Source: Paramuribaculum sp.
GTDB taxonomy: Bacteria; Bacteroidota; Bacteroidia; Bacteroidales; Muribaculaceae
Assembly (NCBI GenBank): GCA_029058705.1
Contig: JAIDXA010000341.1
Coordinates: forward strand, 1 to 18,534
Length of the DNA stretch: 18,534 nt
Direction of reading: 5' to 3'
Shown here: in pieces, positions 13,155 through 18,534 of the stretch
How positions within the stretch are numbered: position 1 is the stretch's first letter
How the letters are laid out: every line of letters starts with the position of its first letter
Translations under genes and position numbers: made by a program
The notes under the pieces: model-generated
The model's input: the letters and a program-made list of their open reading frames with translations, nothing else
Databases searched by the model: none
Told to the model about the DNA's origin: nothing

Positions 13155-14981
13155 ATGGCCAAGCACAGAAAATCGCCCGAACTCGAAGAGAAAATCTCGA
13201 TATTGCCTACTACCCCCGGAGTCTACATGTACTATGACTCCGAGGGTAATGTCATATATGTAGGCAAGGCAAAAAACCTCAAGCGCAGAGTCTCTTCATA
13301 TTTCAACCGCACTCACGACTCCCTGCGCACCAATCTGCTCGTGCGCGCCATAGCCGACATGCGCTATATCGTCGTACCGACCGAACAGGACGCGCTCAAC
13401 CTCGAGAACTCCATGATCAAGGAGTATCAGCCACGCTACAACGTTTTGCTGAAAGACGACAAATCATACCCATGGATAGTTGTGACAAAGGAGACCTTTC
13501 CGAGGGTGTTCATGACACGGAAAAAACTCAAGGACGGCTCTAAATATTACGGCCCGTACACCGATTCTGCTTCTGCCAGAACCGTTCTTGACCTGATCCG
13601 CGACCTCTACAAATTGCGTTCTTGCCGCCAGAATATCACACCGGAATATATAGCCCGCGGAAAAGGACGGCTATGCCTCGACTATCACCTCAAACGATGC
13701 AACGGACCTTGCGTCGGGAAGATCTCCTCCGCCGACTACGGTCGCCAGATCGAGCGCATAAAACAGATTCTGCGGGGTGACATGAACGAGCTTCTCGACC
13801 ATCTGAAGTCTGAAATGGAAACACTCGCCGGAGAGTTGCGCTTTGAAGAAGCACATGAACTGAAACTGAAATACGACATGGTCCGGCGATACACCGCAAA
13901 GAGCGTCATAGTCAGCCAGACGATAGGCGACGTCGACGTGTTCGGCATGGACGAAGACGGCCAGGACGTCTTCATCAACTATATGCACGTACGGCGAGGG
14001 GCGGTTGTCAGCAGCATGACTCTTGAATATAAACGCCGTCTTGACGAAACGCCATCGCAGCTTCTGAGCTATGCTATGAACGAGATACGCACATCGCTCG
14101 ACATAACTTTTGAAGAAGTTGTAACCGCACAGAAACCTGATGTCGAGATGGAAGGGGTCACATTTATAATCCCCCAACGGGGCGACAAACACAAACTCCT
14201 TGAAGTTTCGGAAAAAAATGCGCGGCAATATCGCATAGACAGTCTCAAACATCTGGAACGGCACAATCCGGAAGAGCGCGTCAACAAGCTGATGGAAAGG
14301 ATGAAAGCCGACTTCAGGCTCTCTGAACCGCCACGTCACATCGAGTGTTTCGACAACTCCAACATACAGGGAACCAACCCGGTGGCATCTTGTGTTGTTT
14401 TCCGCGACGGCAAACCCGCAAAAAACGATTACCGGCATTTCAACATAAAAACCGTCGAAGGTCCCGACGACTTCGCCTCGATGAAAGAGGTGCTCACTCG
14501 CCGCTACACAAGGCTGATGAATGAAGGCAAAGGTCTTCCGCAGCTTATCGTCGTCGACGGTGGAAAAGGGCAGCTGTCGGCAGCTGTCGAGGCGCTTGAA
14601 AAAATGGGGCTACGCGGCACAATCGCTGTTGCCGGCATAGCCAAAAGACTCGAAGAAATCTATTTTCCCGGCGACTCCATTCCATTATACATCGACAAGA
14701 ACAGCGAAACACTGCGTGTAGTCCAGCACATGCGCGACGAAGCCCATCGATTCGGAATCACCCACCACCGAAACCGCCGCAGCAAATCCCAGACGGTCTC
14801 GGCCCTCGACTCGATCAAAGGCGTCGGCGAGAAAACCCGGACAGCCCTGCTGACAAAATTCAGATCATTCAAACGCGTCTGCGAAGCCGACCTCGACGAA
14901 CTCGCCGCGGTTATAGGTCCGGCAAAAGCATCTATAGTCTATTCCGCAGTCCACCCTGAAACAACAGCAAACAACGATTGA
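13155..14981 (+). CDS. uvrC: Excinuclease ABC subunit C (UvrC)
   Basis: A 608-aa nuclease subunit of nucleotide excision repair that makes both incisions around a lesion marked by UvrAB. Domains in order: GIY-YIG nuclease (about 15-95; PGVYMYY, VIYVGKAKNLKRRV), a four-cysteine region (SC, RLC, RCNGPC at about 155-184) matching the iron-sulphur ligands described for UvrC, a UVR motif (about 214-250, ELRFEEAHELK) that contacts UvrB, the RNase H-like endonuclease domain (about 394-535; IECFDNSNIQGTNP, IVVDGGKGQLSAA), and a helix-hairpin-helix tail (about 548-590; LDSIKGVGEKTRTALL). All are intact and the length is normal. It is the last gene of the ybeY-mnmG-apt-uvrC run; a separate strong promoter starts 10 bp after its stop. 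Confidence 0.97.
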   Translation: MAKHRKSPELEEKISILPTTPGVYMYYDSEGNVIYVGKAKNLKRRVSSYFNRTHDSLRTNLLVRAIADMRYIVVPTEQDALNLENSMIKEYQPRYNVLLKDDKSYPWIVVTKETFPRVFMTRKKLKDGSKYYGPYTDSASARTVLDLIRDLYKLRSCRQNITPEYIARGKGRLCLDYHLKRCNGPCVGKISSADYGRQIERIKQILRGDMNELLDHLKSEMETLAGELRFEEAHELKLKYDMVRRYTAKSVIVSQTIGDVDVFGMDEDGQDVFINYMHVRRGAVVSSMTLEYKRRLDETPSQLLSYAMNEIRTSLDITFEEVVTAQKPDVEMEGVTFIIPQRGDKHKLLEVSEKNARQYRIDSLKHLERHNPEERVNKLMERMKADFRLSEPPRHIECFDNSNIQGTNPVASCVVFRDGKPAKNDYRHFNIKTVEGPDDFASMKEVLTRRYTRLMNEGKGLPQLIVVDGGKGQLSAAVEALEKMGLRGTIAVAGIAKRLEEIYFPGDSIPLYIDKNSETLRVVQHMRDEAHRFGITHHRNRRSKSQTVSALDSIKGVGEKTRTALLTKFRSFKRVCEADLDELAAVIGPAKASIVYSAVHPETTANND

Positions 14982-14991
14982 CCGGCCAAAT

Positions 14992-15022
14992 TTTGAAAGT
15001 GAAGCAATAAACGCTATCTTTG
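14992..15022 (+). promoter_or_regulatory. Strong Bacteroidetes-type promoter for the ABC ATPase-NigD unit
   Basis: TTTG (14992-14995), a spacer of exactly 19 nt, then TATCTTTG (15015-15022): a perfect fit to TTTG-N19-TAnnTTTG. It begins 10 bp after the uvrC stop and predicts a leader of about 55 nt before the ATG at 15084. Confidence 0.75.
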
Positions 15023-15083
15023 CATAAACATAACTCATCCTGAATGACCCGGCATAATGGGGACATAACATAACGAGACAACG

Positions 15084-15761
15084 ATGATAGAAGTAAAAAA
15101 CCTGACAAAATCATTTGACCGGCTGCGCGTGCTGAAAGGTATAGACATGCATGTTTCATCGGGCGAAATCGTTTCGATCGTCGGTCCGAGCGGAGCCGGA
15201 AAAACAACCCTGCTTCAGATCATCGGCTCGCTCGACCGCCCGGACTCCGGTTCGGTGAGATTCGAAGGTCAGGACATCTTCTCCCTATCCGACAAGCAAT
15301 TGGCTCGTTTCAGAAACACCAACATCGGATTTATCTTCCAGTTCCACCAGCTTCTTCCTGAGTTCACGCTTTTGGAAAACGTCGCTATGCCGGCTCTTAT
15401 CGGAGGCTCAAATCGCTCCGACGCCATGGATAGATCAATGGAACTGCTTGATTATCTTGACCTTAAAGACAGAGCCAGCCATAAACCCACAGAACTGTCA
15501 GGCGGAGAGCGACAGAGAGGCGCCGTTGCACGCGCTCTGATAAACCGGCCGACCGTTATACTCGCCGACGAACCGTCAGGCAGCCTTGATTCACGCAACC
15601 GCGACGAACTCCACCGTCTATTCTTCGACCTCCGCCGCGACATGGGACAATCTTTCATAATCGTCACCCACGATGAATCGTTAGCCCGAATGGCAGACCG
15701 AATGATAACCATGCGCGACGGAACAATCACATCCATAAACGTCAGAGAAGAGAAAATATGA
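15084..15761 (+). CDS. LolD/MacB-type ABC transporter ATP-binding protein
   Basis: A 225-aa ATPase of the LolD/MacB/FtsE group, which energises membrane complexes releasing lipoproteins from the inner membrane or driving mechanotransmission. All nucleotide-binding elements are present: Walker A GPSGAGKT (34-41), Q-loop IFQFHQL (Gln86), signature LSGGERQR (138-145), Walker B VILADEP (158-164), D-loop SLDS, and H-loop THDE (His196). No permease (LolC/E or MacB) gene is in this window, so its membrane partner must be elsewhere. Its last codons overlap the start of a NigD-like lipoprotein gene in an ATGA arrangement, implying translational coupling. A perfect promoter lies upstream. LolD is the best family guess, but I would not fix the substrate. 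Confidence 0.88.
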   Translation: MIEVKNLTKSFDRLRVLKGIDMHVSSGEIVSIVGPSGAGKTTLLQIIGSLDRPDSGSVRFEGQDIFSLSDKQLARFRNTNIGFIFQFHQLLPEFTLLENVAMPALIGGSNRSDAMDRSMELLDYLDLKDRASHKPTELSGGERQRGAVARALINRPTVILADEPSGSLDSRNRDELHRLFFDLRRDMGQSFIIVTHDESLARMADRMITMRDGTITSINVREEKI

Positions 15762-16444
15762 ACCGGAAAAAAATCAGACAAATCGCATTCTGGGGAATAT
15801 TGCCGCTGCTATACTCATGCAGCGACTCCAGCGACGACCAGACGATAACCATCTACCAGAATATCGTTACATTTGCCGGCAACGGTCCGGTCACAGCCAA
15901 CTTCTCCTATCAGAAGATTAACGATTCCCCCGTCGTCACACTCGGCGTCCGTGGCTCGCTCAACGACGAGAGAGTCTCCGAAGGGACCCGCCTGCTGATA
16001 ACATACTCCCTGCCCGATGACGCCATCTACGGCGAGGATTGTTTCGACGTACGGTTGCGCGGACTTCAGACTATCTACACCGACACTGTCGCTCCCCTCC
16101 CCTACTCCGAAATCGAGACACTCATAAAACCGATACATCTGCTGACCATATACCGCACCGGCGAATACATAAACTTCACAGCATCGATGCCCGAACTTTC
16201 CGGCCGAAGATACATCCTGCGCGCCGACAAAGAGACACTCTCCGACGACACCGTCAGAACCTACCTCACCACAACTGTCGACGAGGAGAAGCCATCTTTC
16301 AACTCGACCCAGACAGGATCAGTCGACATTTCACCTCTCTGGCAATTGCCGGAAATCAAAGCGGTCACAATCGAAGTCAACAACAGCAACAATCCCAACC
16401 GCAAAAAATTCACATTCGTGAAAGACGACAAGAACGGCGTCTGA
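15758..16444 (+). CDS. NigD-like lipoprotein 1
   Basis: A 228-aa predicted lipoprotein of the NigD-like family, found mainly in Bacteroidetes. The signal peptide ends in LLYSC (Cys21), followed by SDSSDD, an acidic stretch of the sort linked to export of Bacteroidetes lipoproteins to the cell surface. The mature protein is beta-rich, with the two shared blocks of the family: GTRLLITYSL in the middle and YRTGEYINFTASMP towards the C-terminus. The ATG overlaps the stop of the ABC ATPase gene by 4 bp. The family name comes from a gene in a nim/bacteriocin-type locus; the molecular function is unknown. It is the most divergent of the three copies here, lacking the EKYPVG motif found in copies 2 and 3. 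Confidence 0.8.
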   Translation: MNRKKIRQIAFWGILPLLYSCSDSSDDQTITIYQNIVTFAGNGPVTANFSYQKINDSPVVTLGVRGSLNDERVSEGTRLLITYSLPDDAIYGEDCFDVRLRGLQTIYTDTVAPLPYSEIETLIKPIHLLTIYRTGEYINFTASMPELSGRRYILRADKETLSDDTVRTYLTTTVDEEKPSFNSTQTGSVDISPLWQLPEIKAVTIEVNNSNNPNRKKFTFVKDDKNGV

Positions 16445-16560
16445 CTTTTTTCGCCCTTTCCATCACATCGCAACCAATAAATCAAAAAAACCTCCGTTAT
16501 CTATTATAATATAGGATCACCCAGAAATCAAAAAACAAATTATAAAAGAAAACATCTACA

Positions 16561-17259
16561 ATGAAAACCAGACAACTCTCCACTCTTACATTATTATTAG
16601 CTCTGTTTCTGACGGCAATAAGCTCCGGATGCACGAAAGAATCCGAACCGGCATATTTCTACGGCCCGTGCTATGACTTCGCAAACATCGAATCATACAC
16701 CTCCGATGAGATCTACTTCACCGCATTCGCTCCCAACTCAGATCTCTCCGGCACACTGATGGGCACATGGGAGAGCATTTCTGCTCCTGAAAAATATCCC
16801 GTTGGAACCCGCGTTTTGATCACCTACAACGTAACAAGCGCCATCACGTCGCCCGATCCTTCAGTTTCTGCCATTCAGCTGACGGATATAGCCGCGGCCG
16901 ATGTCGTCATTCCGAAAGAAGCCGATCCGGACAGCTGCACCGTCGGATCAGAAAAAGCGACGCTCGTCATGCAACCATACCGTGGAGGCAACTTCATCAA
17001 CTTCATGATCCGTCTGCCCAAAGCCAATGACCGCGAATTCATCTGCAACTACGACATGACAGCCTCTGACGCCGACCCGGTTCAGCTTTATCTGACGAGC
17101 AAAACCCGCGCCAACACTCAGACCGACGAAGAAACATCCGTCGCGCTCTATCCCGTTTCCATAGACATCTCCTCTATACGCGAAACGGCAGGCAATAAAG
17201 GTTTGATCGTAAACCTCGCGGTTGACGAAGGTTCGTCTGCGTTCAATTTCTCATTCTAA
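16561..17259 (+). CDS. NigD-like lipoprotein 2
   Basis: A 232-aa predicted lipoprotein, paralog of its two neighbours. The signal peptide ends SSGC (Cys24; the residue at -3 is Ser rather than the usual Leu) followed by TKESE, again acidic. It shares EKYPVGTRVLITYNV with copy 3 (EKYPVGSRVLLNY) and the later GGNFINFMIRLP block with both others, then PVSIDISSIRE near the C-terminus. The 116-bp gap before it is AT-rich and holds no clear TAnnTTTG promoter or terminator, so it may belong to the ATPase transcript. The function is unknown. Tandem paralogs suggest duplication and divergence of a surface-exposed or periplasmic protein. Confidence 0.8.
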   Translation: MKTRQLSTLTLLLALFLTAISSGCTKESEPAYFYGPCYDFANIESYTSDEIYFTAFAPNSDLSGTLMGTWESISAPEKYPVGTRVLITYNVTSAITSPDPSVSAIQLTDIAAADVVIPKEADPDSCTVGSEKATLVMQPYRGGNFINFMIRLPKANDREFICNYDMTASDADPVQLYLTSKTRANTQTDEETSVALYPVSIDISSIRETAGNKGLIVNLAVDEGSSAFNFSF

Positions 17260-17300
17260 AATCACCTCATTTTATCAAACCTGAAAGAAACCTACGAACA

Positions 17301-17969
17301 ATGAAAACAAAACAACTCCTGTCAAAACTCCTCCTAATCGTTCTGACCGTCGGTCTCGCCTCCTGCCTTGGCAATGACGAGCCCTCCGGAACAACAACCG
17401 CAACCGACTTCGCCGTTGTCACCGGCTACACGACCGGCGGCGCAAACTTCCAGGTCGAAACGTCGGCCGGCGGACAGGTGACACTCTACACAACAGACGC
17501 CTCAATTCTCGATCCGGAAAAATATCCTGTCGGTTCACGTGTCCTTCTTAATTATCTCATGAACTATCCTGTCGACACCAACCTTCCGGTGAAAATCGTG
17601 CTCAACAGCGTCTTCCCCGTAGCAACCGTAATACCCGATGATGCTCCGGCCGCCGACTGCAAGCTCGACTACAAGGCATTTTCCGTATCATCGATTTATC
17701 TGATCGGAGATTATCTGAATCTCTCGGCTTCAATAGAACGTGCCGGATCACGCACCTGGAAATGCCTGCTCAATACCGAAACGTCAACCTCCGATGTCGC
17801 CGAACTGTATCTGATCACCGAAGCAGAAAAAACAGAAGCAATCGGAACCACTGCCGCAGTCTCCATCAACATCCAGTCGCTCAGACAGACAAAAAAAGAG
17901 ATCCGGCTTCACATCAACAACATCCAGAGCGCCGACTACGTCTACACATTCAAGACAGCTTCCAACTGA
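17301..17969 (+). CDS. NigD-like lipoprotein 3
   Basis: A 222-aa predicted lipoprotein with a textbook lipobox LASC (Cys22) followed by LGNDEPSG, with acidic residues at +4 and +5. It shares EKYPVGSRVLLNY with copy 2, IGDYLNLSASIE with the YINF block of copies 1 and 2, and VSINIQSLRQ with copy 2 (VSIDISSIRE). It begins 41 bp after copy 2 and both open with MKT(R/K)QL, supporting a tandem duplication. It is followed after 34 bp by the DUF3467 gene, so transcription probably continues to the terminator at 18360. The function is unknown. Confidence 0.82.
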   Translation: MKTKQLLSKLLLIVLTVGLASCLGNDEPSGTTTATDFAVVTGYTTGGANFQVETSAGGQVTLYTTDASILDPEKYPVGSRVLLNYLMNYPVDTNLPVKIVLNSVFPVATVIPDDAPAADCKLDYKAFSVSSIYLIGDYLNLSASIERAGSRTWKCLLNTETSTSDVAELYLITEAEKTEAIGTTAAVSINIQSLRQTKKEIRLHINNIQSADYVYTFKTASN

Positions 17970-18003
17970 AAACAATCCAATTAACCCAATAAAAAACAAA
18001 ACA

Positions 18004-18339
18004 ATGGAAAATAAGAAAAACGCCCCGACAGAACTCAAGATCGAACTCACTCCCGATGTAGCAAAAGGCATCTACTCAAACCTCGCCGTTCTCACACACG
18101 GCCCGGCAGAATTCTTCCTCGATTTCATCACAGTTGCCCCCAACATGCCCCAGGCAAAGGTTCAGGCCCGCATCGTCATGACCCCTGAAAACGCCAAAAA
18201 CCTTCTCATGGCACTTAACGACAACGTGAAAAAATATGAGGCTACCTTCGGCGAAATCGAACGGAAACTCCCAAAAGCTGCCCCCCAGGGAGGAAACGGC
18301 GAACTGCCCAACCCCTTCATCATGGGCGGCAACGCATAA
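18004..18339 (+). CDS. DUF3467 domain-containing protein
   Basis: A 111-aa small cytoplasmic protein with no signal peptide. Residues about 9-87 form the DUF3467 domain (ELKIELTPDVAKGIYSNLA, AEFFLDFITVAP, ARIVMTPENAKNLLMALNDN); the last 20 residues are a Pro/Gly/Asn-rich tail. The domain occurs widely in Bacteroidetes and some other phyla, and its biochemical role is not known. It lies 34 bp after NigD-like copy 3 and ends 20 bp before a strong terminator, so it is the last gene of that transcript. Confidence 0.9.
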   Translation: MENKKNAPTELKIELTPDVAKGIYSNLAVLTHGPAEFFLDFITVAPNMPQAKVQARIVMTPENAKNLLMALNDNVKKYEATFGEIERKLPKAAPQGGNGELPNPFIMGGNA

Positions 18340-18359
18340 ACCGACAAACGACACAACAG

Positions 18360-18396
18360 ACCGGTGAGACAGTCTCCGAACCGTCTCACCGGTTTT
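18360..18396 (+). terminator. Rho-independent terminator after the DUF3467 gene
   Basis: A perfect 11-bp stem (ACCGGTGAGAC / GTCTCACCGGT) with a 12-nt loop, running directly into TTTT. It begins 20 bp after the DUF3467 stop and separates that transcript from cysS. Confidence 0.85.
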
Positions 18397-18439
18397 AACC
18401 GACAGCCCGACAGCCAAACATCAAACAAACTCCGACTCG

Positions 18440-18534
18440 ATGAAATCAAATAACCTGACCATCTACAACTCGCTCTCCCGCCAGAAAGAAACATTCAAAC
18501 CTGTCCACGAAGGCAGAGTGGGCATGTATGTTTG
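18440..18534 (+). CDS. cysS: Cysteinyl-tRNA synthetase, N-terminal fragment
   Basis: Thirty-one codons from an ATG to the right edge of the window. The visible sequence (LTIYNSLSRQKETFKP, then GRVGMYV) is the conserved opening of class I cysteinyl-tRNA synthetase, and the next codon starts TG, consistent with the zinc-binding Cys of the GMYVCGPTVY motif. The enzyme charges tRNA-Cys with cysteine in the cytoplasm. It follows the terminator at 18360-18396 by about 45 bp, in which I see no clear TAnnTTTG promoter. The rest of the gene, including the HIGH and KMSKS motifs, lies outside. Confidence 0.9.
   Translation, partial: MKSNNLTIYNSLSRQKETFKPVHEGRVGMYV

Noticed and set aside
13671..14438. 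255-codon minus-strand open frame inside uvrC
   Set aside because: The opposite strand encodes intact UvrC domains throughout; no motif or start context supports the antisense frame.
17530..17546. Another CACGTG core in NigD-like copy 3
   Set aside because: Flanking bases fit only part of one half-site of the parS consensus; coding sequence explains it.

Overview
The window reads as chromosomal DNA from a member of the Bacteroidales, plausibly Muribaculaceae or a close relative. This is inferred from content: promoters of the Bacteroidetes type (TAnnTTTG, twice with an upstream TTTG at exactly 19 nt), almost no Shine-Dalgarno sequences, three NigD-like lipoproteins, a DUF3467 protein, a nucleoside kinase with a threonyl-tRNA-synthetase-like front end, and an endonuclease I protein with a cell-surface-sorting-like tail. 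GC content is moderate and looks even throughout. No rRNA, tRNA, CRISPR array or prophage was seen.

Layout. 1-590 (minus) is the start of an unrecognised secreted protein that leaves the window. 734-2295 (minus) is a two-gene unit, a HAD phosphatase followed by ribF. 2494-4158 (plus) is a secreted endonuclease I family nuclease ending in a strong hairpin. A 470-bp gene-free AT-rich stretch leads to an Lrp/AsnC regulator (4680-5141) and a frameshifted acyltransferase (5226-6342), which collides tail to tail with a nucleoside kinase (6325-8004, minus). Further minus-strand genes are a WaaE-like glycosyltransferase (8085-8849) and an AlkD-type DNA glycosylase (9201-9926). Between these two sits a 194-bp MITE-like element, apparently inserted in the glycosyltransferase leader.

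From 10176 everything reads rightward. ybeY, mnmG, apt and uvrC form a compact housekeeping run (rRNA processing, tRNA wobble modification, purine salvage, excision repair). A perfect 16-bp palindrome matching the parS centromere consensus lies between mnmG and apt, suggesting the window is in the origin-proximal part of the chromosome. A strong promoter at 14992-15022 then opens a second unit: a LolD-type ABC ATPase, three NigD-like lipoprotein paralogs, and a DUF3467 protein closed by a clear hairpin-T-run terminator. cysS begins at 18440 and leaves the window.

The most interesting points are the parS site, the ATPase translationally coupled to a lipoprotein family, the MITE-like insertion in a 5' leader, and the single frameshift in an otherwise intact acyltransferase. 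Most of the remainder is ordinary core genome.
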